Shown: positions 16,702-26,457, numbered from the stretch's first letter. The stretch: 64,000 nucleotides of DNA from Nocardioides coralli (GCF_019880385.1 NZ_CP082273.1:3286001-3350000); one strand, 5' to 3'. The notes: generated from the sequence alone by a model not told the origin. Numbers and translations are program-made.

Positions 16702-17513
16702 CCCAGCCGCTCGATCAGCGCGACCGCGTCGTGCGGGGCCCGCCCGCGGGCGTCGTTGTCGAAGTAGACGTAGGCGTCCTGGCCGGCCTCCCGCCAGGCG
16801 CGGAGCTTCCTCGCCCACGTGTCCAGGCTCCGCGACGAGTAGCCGCTGGCGTAGAGCTCGGTGTGCCCGTGGAGCCGGACGTAGCGGAAGTCGGCCGTGT
16901 CCTCGTCGAAGCAGGGCCAGGCGCCCGGGCTGTCGGAGGCGACGAGGGCGACACCCTGCTCGCGCAGCAGCGCCACGGCCTCCGGCTCCCCGAAGGACGG
17001 GTGCCGGGGCTCGAGGGCGTGCCGGATGACCGCACCGGTCCGCGACGACGTGACGGCCCTGTCGTCGGGGACCTTGTCGTCGTGGCGGCCGGCGAGCCGG
17101 GCGGCGGCGTGGTGGTCGCGCGGCAGCCGCTCGAGGAATGAACGCACGCGCTCGTCGTCGAAGGAGAAGTCGCCCGGCAGCTGCCACAGCAGCGGGCCCA
17201 GCCCGTCGCCGAGCAGCAGCACGCCGGAGGCGAAGAAGTTGGCGAGCCCCTGGCCCACGTCGCCCAGTCGGCGCAGGTGGGTGATGAACCGCCCGCCCTT
17301 CACGGCCACGGGGAAGCCGTCGGGGGTGTCGTCGGCGATCCGCTGGTAGGTCGTGGGCCGCTGCAGCGAGTAGAACGAGCCGTTCAGCTCCACCGACGTC
17401 AGCCGCTCGGCGACGTACGCGAGCCAGCGGCGTCGCGGCAGGTCGTCGGGGTAGAAGTCACCCCGCCAGCCGTCGTAGCTCCAGCCGCTGACCCCGACGT
17501 GGACCTCGGCCAT
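16677..17513 (-). CDS. DUF72 family protein (YecE-like)
   Basis: A 278-residue TIM-barrel-like protein of the DUF72/YecE family. Typical features are the opening VGVSGWSYDGWRGDFYP, the ELNGSFYSLQRP strand, FPVAVKGGRFITH, and a late YVRLHGH segment. The biochemical role of the family is unknown. The ATG is at 17513, 7 bp after the stop of the amidohydrolase gene upstream, so the two probably form an operon. The 3' end overlaps the convergent regulator by 25 bp. Confidence 0.9.
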   Translation of the reverse strand: MAEVHVGVSGWSYDGWRGDFYPDDLPRRRWLAYVAERLTSVELNGSFYSLQRPTTYQRIADDTPDGFPVAVKGGRFITHLRRLGDVGQGLANFFASGVLLLGDGLGPLLWQLPGDFSFDDERVRSFLERLPRDHHAAARLAGRHDDKVPDDRAVTSSRTGAVIRHALEPRHPSFGEPEAVALLREQGVALVASDSPGAWPCFDEDTADFRYVRLHGHTELYASGYSSRSLDTWARKLRAWREAGQDAYVYFDNDARGRAPHDAVALIERLGQASASVS

Positions 17514-17520
17514 GCGCGTC

Positions 17521-19041
17521 TCACCCGGCGAAGGACTCGTCGCCGTGCACCAGGTCGCCGGCGACCCACGTCGCCACGACCTGCTCGCCGACGTCACGCA
17601 GGTGCCGGGCCGCCTTCGCCGGGTCGTCGTACGCCGCCAGCGGATCGGCCTCGACCAGCACCAGGTCGGCCGGGTGACCGGCGGCGACGGTGCCCCAGCC
17701 GTCCGTGGAGGCGGCCAGGGCCTCCTGCGGGGTGATCGCCTGCTCGGGGTGCCAGGCCTCCCGGTCGTCCGCGGACCGGTGGACGGCGGCGGCCATCGCC
17801 AGCCACGGGTCGAGCCGGGCGACCGGTGCGTCCGAGCCCATCGCCAGCCGCACCCCGTCGTCCAGCATCCATCGCAGCGCGAAGCTCCGGTCGCCGCGAC
17901 CGGGCCACAGCCGCTCGGTGACGTCGCGGTCGTCGTAGAGGTGGGCCGGCTGCACGCTGGCGGTGATGCCGAGCTCGGCCATCCGACGGACGTCCTCACG
18001 GCGCACGAGCTGGGCGTGCTCGATCGAGCCCTGGGCACCGGTCTCCTCGAAGGCGTCGAGCGCGTCGCCCACCGCCCGGTCGCCGATCGCGTGCACGGCG
18101 ACCGAGAGCCCGTGGTCGTGGGCGCGGCGCAGCAGCTCGCGCAGCTCCTCGGGGGTCTGGTTGGGATGGCCGTGCGGGAAGCCCAGCGGGGACGGGCCGG
18201 CGTAGGGCTCGCAGCACCAGGCGGTCTTGGTGTTGAGGGATCCGTCGCTGATGATCTTCAGCGGCCCCATCCGGGCCCGGTCGTCGCAGCCGGGCAGCCG
18301 GTCACCGGTGCGCAGGCCGGCCTCGATGACGCCGTCCAGCCCGTCGGCGTACGTCGCCATCCGGATCCGCAGCAGCCCCGCACCGGCGGTGAACCGGTCG
18401 GCCCAGTCCTCGTGCCCGCCGCTGAACTCGAAGTCGGTCAGCCCGACGACGCCCATCGCGGCAGCGGCCTCCATGGTGCGCAGGTAGGCCTCGGGCCCGG
18501 TGCCGTCGTCGCCGAGCACCGAGGCGAGCCGGCCGTAGGCGCGAAACCACTCGGCCTCGGCGACCACCCCCTCCCGCAGCGGCATCGCCAGCGCCATGAG
18601 GGCGACCGAGTTGAGCCACGCGTGGTGGCCGTCGCCGGCGATGAGGATGACCGGCTGGTCGGTGTCGAGCGCGTCCAGCATCGAGACGACCGGGTCCTCC
18701 GGCCAGTCGGTCGGCCGGTGGCCCCAGCCGATGACCGGCAGGTCGGGCCACTCGGCCAGGCGCGCGGAGACCATCGCGACCGCCTGTTGGGCCGACCGGG
18801 CGGCGCCGAGGTCGAGGCGGATGCTGGCCAGGCTCCACTGCCCGAGGTGGACGTGCTGGTCCCACAGCCCGGGCAGCAACCAGCGGCCGCCGGCGTCGTA
18901 CGCCGGGAGCCCGGGGTCGGACACGTCGGTGCCGACGGCGGTGACGACCCCGGCGGTGACCCGGACGTCGACCGGCTCGTCCGGCGCGCCCGTCCCGTCG
19001 ACGTCGACGAGCCGCGCACCACGCAGCAGGAAGCTCGACAT
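17521..19041 (-). CDS. Amidohydrolase family protein (YtcJ-like)
   Basis: A 506-residue metal-dependent amidohydrolase. The first metal ligands are in WDQHVHLG (about 61-67). Later motifs include LTDFEFSG, KIISDGSLN, VAVHAIGDRAV and EHAQLV, and the final metal-binding aspartate is in MGSDAP. These are YtcJ-type features of enzymes that hydrolyse amide or formamide-like bonds, and the substrate cannot be told. It is cytoplasmic with no signal peptide. It is 7 bp upstream of the DUF72 gene on the same strand. Confidence 0.88.
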   Translation of the reverse strand: MSSFLLRGARLVDVDGTGAPDEPVDVRVTAGVVTAVGTDVSDPGLPAYDAGGRWLLPGLWDQHVHLGQWSLASIRLDLGAARSAQQAVAMVSARLAEWPDLPVIGWGHRPTDWPEDPVVSMLDALDTDQPVILIAGDGHHAWLNSVALMALAMPLREGVVAEAEWFRAYGRLASVLGDDGTGPEAYLRTMEAAAAMGVVGLTDFEFSGGHEDWADRFTAGAGLLRIRMATYADGLDGVIEAGLRTGDRLPGCDDRARMGPLKIISDGSLNTKTAWCCEPYAGPSPLGFPHGHPNQTPEELRELLRRAHDHGLSVAVHAIGDRAVGDALDAFEETGAQGSIEHAQLVRREDVRRMAELGITASVQPAHLYDDRDVTERLWPGRGDRSFALRWMLDDGVRLAMGSDAPVARLDPWLAMAAAVHRSADDREAWHPEQAITPQEALAASTDGWGTVAAGHPADLVLVEADPLAAYDDPAKAARHLRDVGEQVVATWVAGDLVHGDESFAG

Positions 19042-19108
19042 GACGACACGGTAGGTCGGGGACCCCAACGAGCCCGCCGCCGGGTGCCTCGTGTCGCCGT
19101 ACGACGCC

Positions 19109-19504
19109 CTAGTGGCAGGTCTCCCGGAGCCGCGAGGGCGGCGGCGCGGAGCGCCACAGTCCGCGCGCGACCGCGACGGTCGGGACGACGCCGAGCGCCA
19201 GCACCAGGAGCCCGAAGGCGGCCACCCCCACCGCGTCCGAGGCGGACGGCTCGACGTACACCTCACCGCTCGCGTGGGTGCAGGTGAGGCCCGGTGGCCA
19301 CCACGACCACTCCCCGTCGACACTCGGCTCGAGCTCCGCGGGGTGCGTCTCGACCCACGGGTCGACGCAGGCCACGTCGACCGGCTCCCGGACGGGGGCG
19401 CCGGCGGCGAGCACGGGAGAGCCGACCAGGAAGAACATCCCGGACACGACGAGGCCGACCAGCAGGACGGCGCCGGCGAGGACGTGGCGGAGGGTGAGCG
19501 TCAC
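19109..19504 (-). CDS. Hypothetical two-span membrane protein
   Basis: A 131-residue protein with two hydrophobic segments (VLAGAVLLVGLVVSGMFFLV near the start and VAAFGLLVLALGVVPTVAVA near 97-116). They flank an extracytoplasmic loop with two cysteines (VACVDPW and LTCTHAS) that may form a disulfide. The GTG at 19504 is the first start that puts the first span at the N-terminus. No family is recognised. It lies between the amidohydrolase and a short tandem repeat. Confidence 0.65.
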   Translation of the reverse strand: MTLTLRHVLAGAVLLVGLVVSGMFFLVGSPVLAAGAPVREPVDVACVDPWVETHPAELEPSVDGEWSWWPPGLTCTHASGEVYVEPSASDAVGVAAFGLLVLALGVVPTVAVARGLWRSAPPPSRLRETCH

Positions 19505-19522
19505 GCCGCCACCAACGACACG

Positions 19523-19614
19523 AACCAGCACGAGTGACGGTTCGGCGGGTTCACAACCAGCACGAGTGACGGCTCGGCGGGTTGCGAACCAGCACGAGTG
19601 ACGGCTCGGCGAGG
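19523..19614. repeat. Three-copy 32-bp tandem repeat
   Basis: Three head-to-tail units start at 19523, 19555 and 19587, each beginning AACCAGCACGAGTGACGG. The first two are 32 bp and differ at a few bases; the third is cut at 28 bp and ends 3 bp before the stop of paaN. It occupies almost the whole gap between two minus-strand genes. It has no CRISPR-like spacers. Confidence 0.85.
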
Positions 19615-19617
19615 GGC

Positions 19618-21282
19618 TCAGTCGATGTGGCGGCGGGACTGGACGACGCGGAAGCGGGAGGCCACGTAGGCGCCGTCGGTGAAGGCGGCGTTGGCGGCGG
19701 GGTTGGCTCCCGTGCCGTGGAAGTCGGAGTAGGCCGCGGACTGGTTGACGAAGACGCCGCCGAGCAGGTTCTCGCTGAGCGCCACCCCGGCGTCGAGCGC
19801 CGCTTCGCGCATGTCGTCGACGACGGCGTCGGAGGTCGAGTAGACCGCGGCGGTCATGGCGCCGTGCCGCTTGACCGTGTCGCGGAACAGGTCGATCGAC
19901 TGGTCGGTGCCGGCGGTCGAGATCAGGTAGGCCACCGGTCCGAAGCACTCGCTCTCGTAGACCTCGGAGTCGTCGGCGGTGAGGCCGATGATCGCCGGCG
20001 TGCGCACCGTCGCGTCGGCGTACGCGGGGTGGCTGACCGCCCGGGACTCCACGAGCACCTCGCCCTGCTTGCCGGCCGCCTCGAGCCGGTCGACGACGCC
20101 GGCGTTGACCACTCCGCCGAGCAGCTCCACGGCCCGCGCGTCGTCGCCCAGCAGCTTCTCGAACGCGCCGCCGATGCCGGCGGCGACCTCGGCCGGTGTC
20201 TTCACGCCGTCGTCGGTCTGCACGCCCTCGGCCGGCAGGTAGACGTTCTGCGGCGCGGTGCACATCTGGCCGGTGTAGAGCGCGAAGGAGAACGCCAGGT
20301 TCTGGCACATCGCCTTGAAGTTGTCGGTGGAGTCGACCACGACGGTGTTGACGCCCGCCTTCTCGGTGAAGACGACCGCCTGGCGCGCGTTCTCCTCCAG
20401 CCAGTCACCGAAGGCGTTGCTGCCGGTGAAGTCGACGAGCCGCACCTCGGGGCGCACGGCCAGGGTCGCCGCGAGCCGGTCGGCGGGCTCCTCGGCGGCG
20501 AGCGTGACGAGGTGGCGGTCGAAGCCGGCCTCGGCGAGCACCTCCTGGCAGACCTGGACGGTGATCGCGAGGGGCAGCACCGCGCCGGGGTGGGGCTTGA
20601 CCACGACGGGGTTGCCGGTGACCAGCGAGGCGAACAGCCCGGGCCAGGAGTTCCACGTCGGGAAGGTGTTGCAGCCGATCACCAGCGCGACGCCGCGCGG
20701 CACGACGGTGAAGGTCTTCTCCATCTTCAGCGGCACCTTGCCCGGCTTCTCCCACACCGCGGTGGCAGGGGTGCGGGTCTGCTCCACCCACGCGTAGGCG
20801 ATCGCCTCCAGCGCCCGGTCGAGGGCGTGCGCCCCGCCGGCCTGGAACGCCATGACGAAGGCCTGGCCGCTGGTGTGCTGGACGGCGTTGGCGAGCTCGA
20901 AGACCCGGCCGTGCAGCCGGTCGAGGATCTCCAGGCACACGCCCGTGCGGCCCTCGGGCCCGGCGTCGCGCCACGCCCGCATGCGCGCCTGTGCTCCCGC
21001 CAGGAGGGCGTCGACGTCGGTCACCCGCGGGTAGCGCACCCCCAGGTCGATGCCGAACGGCGACCGCTCCGTCGCGACGGTGCCGTCGGCACCGGGGGTG
21101 TCGAGCGGGAAGTCGGTGCCGAGCCACGCCTCGTAGGCCGCCTTGCCGTGGCCGGCGGCCTCCTCGCCGTAGACGCGGGGCGAGGGCGACTCGTCGAACG
21201 CGCTGTAGAACTCGCGCGAGGCCGAGGCGGCGACGGCGGCGTCGAGGCGGTCACGGTGCTGGGCGAGGAAGTCGCTGGTCAT
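19618..21282 (-). CDS. paaN: PaaN, phenylacetate-pathway aldehyde dehydrogenase
   Basis: A 554-residue aldehyde-dehydrogenase-fold protein matching the PaaN type. The active-site region has YTGQMCTAPQN with catalytic Cys341, the general-base glutamate is in FTEKAG (Glu307), and the cofactor-binding stretch is VVVKPHP with FTGSNAFG. PaaN proteins are annotated in phenylacetate degradation, oxidising an open-chain aldehyde intermediate. No other paa gene is in the window, so the reaction here is not fixed. The ATG is at 21282. The longer N-terminal region (about 1-190) compared with ordinary aldehyde dehydrogenases is typical of the family. Confidence 0.88.
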   Translation of the reverse strand: MTSDFLAQHRDRLDAAVAASASREFYSAFDESPSPRVYGEEAAGHGKAAYEAWLGTDFPLDTPGADGTVATERSPFGIDLGVRYPRVTDVDALLAGAQARMRAWRDAGPEGRTGVCLEILDRLHGRVFELANAVQHTSGQAFVMAFQAGGAHALDRALEAIAYAWVEQTRTPATAVWEKPGKVPLKMEKTFTVVPRGVALVIGCNTFPTWNSWPGLFASLVTGNPVVVKPHPGAVLPLAITVQVCQEVLAEAGFDRHLVTLAAEEPADRLAATLAVRPEVRLVDFTGSNAFGDWLEENARQAVVFTEKAGVNTVVVDSTDNFKAMCQNLAFSFALYTGQMCTAPQNVYLPAEGVQTDDGVKTPAEVAAGIGGAFEKLLGDDARAVELLGGVVNAGVVDRLEAAGKQGEVLVESRAVSHPAYADATVRTPAIIGLTADDSEVYESECFGPVAYLISTAGTDQSIDLFRDTVKRHGAMTAAVYSTSDAVVDDMREAALDAGVALSENLLGGVFVNQSAAYSDFHGTGANPAANAAFTDGAYVASRFRVVQSRRHID

Positions 21283-21336
21283 GGGCCCATCCCACCACAG
21301 GGGGTGACCGCGGCCACACCGCCGTAGGGTGACCGC

Positions 21337-22782
21337 GTGCGACGGCGGTGGGTGGCGCTCGCGACGGGCGCGGCGCTGGTGCTCGGAGCGTGCACGAGCC
21401 CGACCTCCGAGACCGCGGACCGGCCCACGGACCAGCTCACCGACCTCCCCGATCCCGCCGACCCGGCGTACGACGCCGCGCTGAGCGAGCCGGTCGAGGA
21501 CTCCGTCTACCCGGAGGTGGGCGACCCCGGGGTCGACGCCCTCCACTACGACCTCGACCTCACCTGGGACCCGGACAGCCGGGTGCTGACCGGCGACGAG
21601 GAGCTCGTCCTCCGCGCCACCGAGGACGACGACTTCTTCCAGCTCGACCTCGCCGGCGAGCTTGAGGTCAGCGCCGTCACCGTCGACGGCCGGGAGGTGG
21701 ACCATGAGCACCGCGGCAAGGACCTCGTGGTCCAGGCCCCCGTCGCCGCCGACCAGCGTTACACCGTGCGCATCCGGTACGCCGGTGAGCCCGGCCCGGT
21801 CGAGGCCCCGACGACGCGGGGCGACTTCGCCGGGCTCGGCTGGACGGTGGGCGACGACGGTTCCGTGTGGACGATGCAGGAGCCCTGGGGGGCCTACACC
21901 TGGTACGCCGTCAACGACCAGCCCGCCGACGAGGCGCTCTACGACTTCACGTTGCGGGTGGCCGACCCCATGGTCGGGGTCGCCAACGGCGAGCTGGTGT
22001 CACGCGAGTCCGTGGAGGGCACCACGGTGACGGAGTGGTCGCTGACCGAGCCGGCGGCGTCCTACGTGATCACCGTGGCGTTCGACGACTACGTGATGAC
22101 CGAGCAGCGGGCCGCGAGCGGCGTCCCGGTCAGCATCTGGCTGCCGCGGGAGGGAGCGGCACGCTGGTCGTGGCTGCAGCAGTCCACGGTCGACGCGCTC
22201 GACTGGGCCGAGCAGCTGCTCGGCGCGTACCCCTTCGACACCCTCGGGTTCGTCTTCGTCGACGCGCAGAGCGGCATGGAGACCCAGACCATGGTCACGC
22301 TGGGGCTGACCGAGTTCACCACCTCGCCGCCGGTGCAGGTGCACGAGGTCGTCCACCACTGGTGGGGAAACCAGGTCACGCCCGAGGACTGGCGCGACCT
22401 GTGGATCAGCGAGGGCATGACGACCTACCTGCAGAAGGTCTGGGAGTCCGAGCACGGTGGCCCGTCGCTGGCACGGTCGATGGCGCAGATCCGCACGGAC
22501 GCCGCGGCGATGCGCGAGGAGGCGGGCCCGCCGGGGGCCTACGACCAGGACGCCTTCGCCGAGCGCAACGTCTACTACCTGCCCGCTCTCATGTGGCACC
22601 AGGTCCGCCGCCGGCTCGGCGACGAGCTGTTCTTCCGGCTCGTCAGGGAGTTCCCGGCCGCGCACGACAATGAGAACCTCGGCACCGAGGAGCTCGTCGC
22701 CTGGTGGGAGCGAAAGTCCGGCGAGGACCTCGCCGGACTCGTCCGCCGGCACCTGTACGCCGAGCAGCAGCCGGCCCGCTGA
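21337..22782 (+). CDS. M1 family zinc metallopeptidase lipoprotein
   Basis: A 481-residue lipoprotein. A short signal peptide ends in a lipobox, LGAC, with Cys19. The M1 zinc site is HEVVH at 336-340 with the third ligand Glu359 (WISE), and the exopeptidase motif is GMETQ (313-317) in place of the common GAMEN. It should be an aminopeptidase anchored on the outer face of the membrane. At 481 residues it lacks the large C-terminal domains of classic aminopeptidase N. The GTG start at 21337 places the signal peptide correctly. It is convergent with the subtilase and separated from it by a strong hairpin. Confidence 0.9.
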   Translation: MRRRWVALATGAALVLGACTSPTSETADRPTDQLTDLPDPADPAYDAALSEPVEDSVYPEVGDPGVDALHYDLDLTWDPDSRVLTGDEELVLRATEDDDFFQLDLAGELEVSAVTVDGREVDHEHRGKDLVVQAPVAADQRYTVRIRYAGEPGPVEAPTTRGDFAGLGWTVGDDGSVWTMQEPWGAYTWYAVNDQPADEALYDFTLRVADPMVGVANGELVSRESVEGTTVTEWSLTEPAASYVITVAFDDYVMTEQRAASGVPVSIWLPREGAARWSWLQQSTVDALDWAEQLLGAYPFDTLGFVFVDAQSGMETQTMVTLGLTEFTTSPPVQVHEVVHHWWGNQVTPEDWRDLWISEGMTTYLQKVWESEHGGPSLARSMAQIRTDAAAMREEAGPPGAYDQDAFAERNVYYLPALMWHQVRRRLGDELFFRLVREFPAAHDNENLGTEELVAWWERKSGEDLAGLVRRHLYAEQQPAR

Positions 22783-22803
22783 GGCGGGACCGTCAGGCGG
22801 CTC

Positions 22804-22837
22804 CCGTCCGGTGCGGCCGACGGGCCGCACCGGACGG
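22804..22837. terminator. Bidirectional terminator, 15-bp perfect stem
   Basis: A perfect 15-bp inverted repeat (22804-22818 with 22823-22837) around the loop GACG lies midway between two convergent stop codons (22782 and 22843). The size and position are what is expected of a terminator acting in both directions. Confidence 0.85.
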
Positions 22838-22842
22838 CGAGC

Positions 22843-25800
22843 TCACCGGAACCTGGCCCGGACCGCCGTGCGCGCCGTCTCGGCGCCGTCCTCGACGAGC
22901 CGCGTCACGATCAGCTTCCGCCCGGAGCCGTAGGCGGCGGTGTCGAACCGGTAGGACCACGCCTCCACACCGGTCGCCGGCTGCCACGCCCGGGGGTCGT
23001 CCGCGGAGTTGCGGCTGACCACCTGCCACTCGACGACCGAGCTCGGCGCCACGGTGAAGGTGGAGGTGGTGACCTCCGAGGCGGTGCGGTCGACCATGGC
23101 CCGCGCGTAGACGGTGTGCTCGCCCTCGGCGAGGTCACCCAGCGGGGCCGACCAGGTCCCGGTCTCCGGGTCCAGGGCCGCCTCGACCGGCTTCCCGAAG
23201 GACGGGTCGTCCACGCTGACCTCGACCCGCTCGGTCACGGGGTGGTCGCCCGCGCCGGTCGGGTCCTCGCCCCGGTCGGGGAAGGCGTAGCTGCCGCCGG
23301 CCACCGGCGACTCTCCGGCCGGCACCGTGGCACCGTCGGCGGGCTCGGTGATCGTCGCACCGAACTCGAAGCCCGTCGCGGGCACCTCGGCCGGCACGAT
23401 GCTCACCTTGGACGCGTGGGCACCCTCGTGACCGAAGGCCCAGGAGCGCGCCCCGACCATCCCGATCTGGACCGTGAGCTGCTCACCGATGAAGGCGGGC
23501 CGCGTGGTCTCGAACTCGATGGTCCACCTGGTCCAGCACGCCTCCCCCATCGTCTCGCAGGCCGCGCCACCGGGGCCGCTGGCGACGACCGGCTGGACGG
23601 CGCCGGTACCGGTGCCGATCTCACGGTCGGTGGCCATCAGGACGCCGGTGGGCCGCACGGCCGACGGCGTCTCGGCCGCCAGGTACATGTCGACGGACAC
23701 CGTCGAGCCCGCCGGCAGCGGCGTGTCGAGCTCGTCCTCGCTCGGGAAGATCCCCAGCGGGCGGAAGCCCGCCACCACGCTGGTCACGCGCGACTCGAAG
23801 CACGGCTCGAGGTCACCCTCGGTGTCCTGGCGGGACATCGACTGCTCGTTGCTCCCGGTCGCGCAGGCCGCCTCGCCGCCCGGGTCGCCGGCGTACCGGC
23901 GGTGCAGGTAGTAGGTCAGCGTGTTGGCGCCCCGCACCTCGGTGAGGGCCGGCGCCTCGGCAGCAGCGACCTTGTCCAGCGCCTTGAGCGCCCCGGCCAC
24001 GTCGGCCACCTCGGAGACGCCCATGCCGAGCCCCCCGGCCAGCGCCTCGGAGTCGGCGGTGCCGTCGGCGTCGCGGTCGTAACCGCCGTAGAGGCTGTCG
24101 CGCACCTGTCGGTCGAGCACGAAGAACTCGTCCTCGAACTCGCGCTCCGGCAGCTGGGTGCGGCCGAGCAGCACGTCGGTCGCGCGCTGCGCGCTCTCCG
24201 GCGTCGCCGCGCCGTAGCCCTCGAACAGGACGTTGGCGTCCGTGTAGGGAGCCGTCAGCGGGTAGGGGTAGGGCGAGGGGTCGTTGTCGGTGTTGAGCGG
24301 CTGGGCGGTCTTGAGCACCACCTCACGCAGCTCGGCGCGCGTCAGCTCGCCGTCGGCGAGGTAGACCGACTCGTCCAGCGGCAGGCCGGTGGCCACGACC
24401 TGACCCGGCTTCTGCCCGGACTGGCCGTCGCCCAGCGCCTGCCGCACCTCGGTGAGGACCGTGCCGAAGACCCCGGCGGTGTAGGGCGTGGCGGCGGAGG
24501 TGCCGCCGAACGCGCACTGACCGACCGTGCCGGTGCGGCAGGCCGACGGCAGGTTGCCGTCACCCCACGCCGAGAGGTGGACGGGGATCCCGTCGCCGAC
24601 GATCGCGCGCTGGTTGTCCCGGCGCAGTGCGCCCACGGTGATGTTCCAGTCGGGGCCGGTCTGGTCGGAGCCGTAGGTGCTGATGGGTACGTCGAAGGCG
24701 TTGCCCACACCGTTGCCGGCGGCGAAGAGCGTGGTCTGCCCGCGCTCGGCTGCGGCCTTCGTCTCCTTGCTGCCGCCGGTCACCAGGCCGATCGGCAGGC
24801 CACCGATGTAACCGAAGCTGTTGGAGGAGATGTCCACCCAGGGCAGGCCGGCGACCACGGTCTCGTCGAGCGCCTCGACCACGACGAGGAGGCAGGTCGG
24901 GCAGTAGCCGTAGCGGTTGCCGGTCGAGACCGACGCCGAGCCGGAGCCGTGGCCGTTGTCGTCGAGGATCGGGTGGGCGTCGTCCCCGCTGGTGACGCCG
25001 GTGGACCCACCGGCGTCGACAGCACCGATGATCTTGGTGCCCGGGATCCAGTACATCTTGCCCGGCTTGACGGTCTCGTTGCCGTTCCAGATGGGGCGGT
25101 CAGCGGCCGGGAAGTAGCCCTGGCCCAGGGTGATCGGCAGCGCCTCCGCGTCGGCGGGGTAGCCGGGGATGTACTCGGAGGGGTGGCGCGTGAAGTCGTT
25201 GGTGAGCGCCAGCACGTCCGGGTCGGGGTAGGTCTGGGCCGAGAACTCCAGGTGGTAGGGGTTGATCCCGCTGTCGGCCACCCCGACGACCGTCACGGCG
25301 GTGGTGTCGGCAGCGAGCCGCTCGGGCGAGGCCACCAGGACCGAGGTGGTCTGGCGCCGCTCGAGGCCGTCCGCGTCGGTCGCCTTCAACGTCACCAGGT
25401 GGCGGCCCTCGTCGAGGTCCGCGACGGGCGAGGCGCCCTCGGTCTCGAAGACGCCGTCCTCGTCGAGGTCCCATGCCACGGTGACAGGCGCGGCACCACC
25501 GGTCACGTCACCCTCGAGCTGCTGCACCTCCTCCGGGGTGAAGGTGTAGGGGCCGCCGGCGCTGACCTCCGGACGCGGGTCGGCACCTGCGGTCTGCGCC
25601 ACGACGGAGGCCGTGACGTCGTCGGCCACGGTCGCGTACTTCTCCGCGCGCACCGTCCAGGTCCCGGCGACGGGCTTGCTGACCTGGGTCTGCTCGTACT
25701 CGGGCGGGGCGTTGCCGGAGCTCGCCTTGACGTTGCCGTCCGGGTCGATGACCTCGAGGTCGTAGTCGTTGGTCGGGACTCCCCAGGTCAGGTCGATCGC

Positions 25801-26394
25801 CATGCTGGAGACCCCGGCGGGGACCTCGAAGGGGAAGAGCACGTCCTGGCCGGTGCCCGTCACCCCGGGCGTGCTGTCGCTCTTCGTCTCCTCCAGCAGC
25901 GTCTGCTGCGTGGTCTCGTAGACGACCACGACGACCTCGTCGCTCGCCGTCCGCCCGTCGGCGTCGGTCACCCGGACCGTTACCGGGTAGCGGCCCGGGG
26001 CCAGGCCGGCGGTCTCGAGGGCGGCCGTGGGCGCGTCGGAGCCCACGACCTCGCCGGCGGTGCTGCTCCAGCTGAACGAGTAGGGCTCGGTGCCGCCGAA
26101 CCCGGCCCCCAGGAGGGCGGCCCGGTCTCCTGCCTCGACGTAGGAGCTGTCACCCGCGTCCGCCACGAGCGGCTGCTGCGGGGCCTGCGTGTCGCCCGTG
26201 AGGGCCGACCCACGGACATCGACCTCCCCGGACAGCTTGCCCTTCACCTTGCCCTTCCTGACCTCCTGGCCCCCCACGGTGGCCACGTCGATCTGGGAGC
26301 CGGCGGCAGCCGCCGGTGCGAGGACGGCGAGGGCGGTGAGCAGCACCGCCGCTGCACGAAGCGGTCGCTTCGTGGTCGAGGTCGTTCGGAACAC
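22843..26394 (-). CDS. Large secreted subtilisin-like (S8) serine protease
   Basis: An 1183-residue exported protease. A signal peptide covers about 1-31 (hydrophobic core AAAVLLTALAVLAPAAAA). Ig/PKD-like domains follow: about 75-160, a segment with YDLEVIDPDGNV near 211-222, and about 275-355. The catalytic domain (about 365-660) has Asp374 in GVADSGIN, His482 in DDNGHGSGS, Asn561 in FAAGNG and Ser633 in GGTSAATP. The last 500 residues include beta-rich accessory regions, one starting PADGATVPAGESP. It is likely released or wall-associated. The PKD-type domains before the catalytic part may help bind protein or polymer substrates. The catalytic residues are intact, so it should be active. 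Confidence 0.9.
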   Translation of the reverse strand: MFRTTSTTKRPLRAAAVLLTALAVLAPAAAAGSQIDVATVGGQEVRKGKVKGKLSGEVDVRGSALTGDTQAPQQPLVADAGDSSYVEAGDRAALLGAGFGGTEPYSFSWSSTAGEVVGSDAPTAALETAGLAPGRYPVTVRVTDADGRTASDEVVVVVYETTQQTLLEETKSDSTPGVTGTGQDVLFPFEVPAGVSSMAIDLTWGVPTNDYDLEVIDPDGNVKASSGNAPPEYEQTQVSKPVAGTWTVRAEKYATVADDVTASVVAQTAGADPRPEVSAGGPYTFTPEEVQQLEGDVTGGAAPVTVAWDLDEDGVFETEGASPVADLDEGRHLVTLKATDADGLERRQTTSVLVASPERLAADTTAVTVVGVADSGINPYHLEFSAQTYPDPDVLALTNDFTRHPSEYIPGYPADAEALPITLGQGYFPAADRPIWNGNETVKPGKMYWIPGTKIIGAVDAGGSTGVTSGDDAHPILDDNGHGSGSASVSTGNRYGYCPTCLLVVVEALDETVVAGLPWVDISSNSFGYIGGLPIGLVTGGSKETKAAAERGQTTLFAAGNGVGNAFDVPISTYGSDQTGPDWNITVGALRRDNQRAIVGDGIPVHLSAWGDGNLPSACRTGTVGQCAFGGTSAATPYTAGVFGTVLTEVRQALGDGQSGQKPGQVVATGLPLDESVYLADGELTRAELREVVLKTAQPLNTDNDPSPYPYPLTAPYTDANVLFEGYGAATPESAQRATDVLLGRTQLPEREFEDEFFVLDRQVRDSLYGGYDRDADGTADSEALAGGLGMGVSEVADVAGALKALDKVAAAEAPALTEVRGANTLTYYLHRRYAGDPGGEAACATGSNEQSMSRQDTEGDLEPCFESRVTSVVAGFRPLGIFPSEDELDTPLPAGSTVSVDMYLAAETPSAVRPTGVLMATDREIGTGTGAVQPVVASGPGGAACETMGEACWTRWTIEFETTRPAFIGEQLTVQIGMVGARSWAFGHEGAHASKVSIVPAEVPATGFEFGATITEPADGATVPAGESPVAGGSYAFPDRGEDPTGAGDHPVTERVEVSVDDPSFGKPVEAALDPETGTWSAPLGDLAEGEHTVYARAMVDRTASEVTTSTFTVAPSSVVEWQVVSRNSADDPRAWQPATGVEAWSYRFDTAAYGSGRKLIVTRLVEDGAETARTAVRARFR

Positions 26395-26457
26395 GGGGAT
26401 CTCCTGCGTCAGTGGGGGACCGACGCCGGGTGTGGGTCAGGTCACTGGAGGAGGAAA

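Noticed and set aside
19523..19614. CRISPR array
   Set aside because: The 32-bp units are directly adjacent with no spacers and there are no cas genes.
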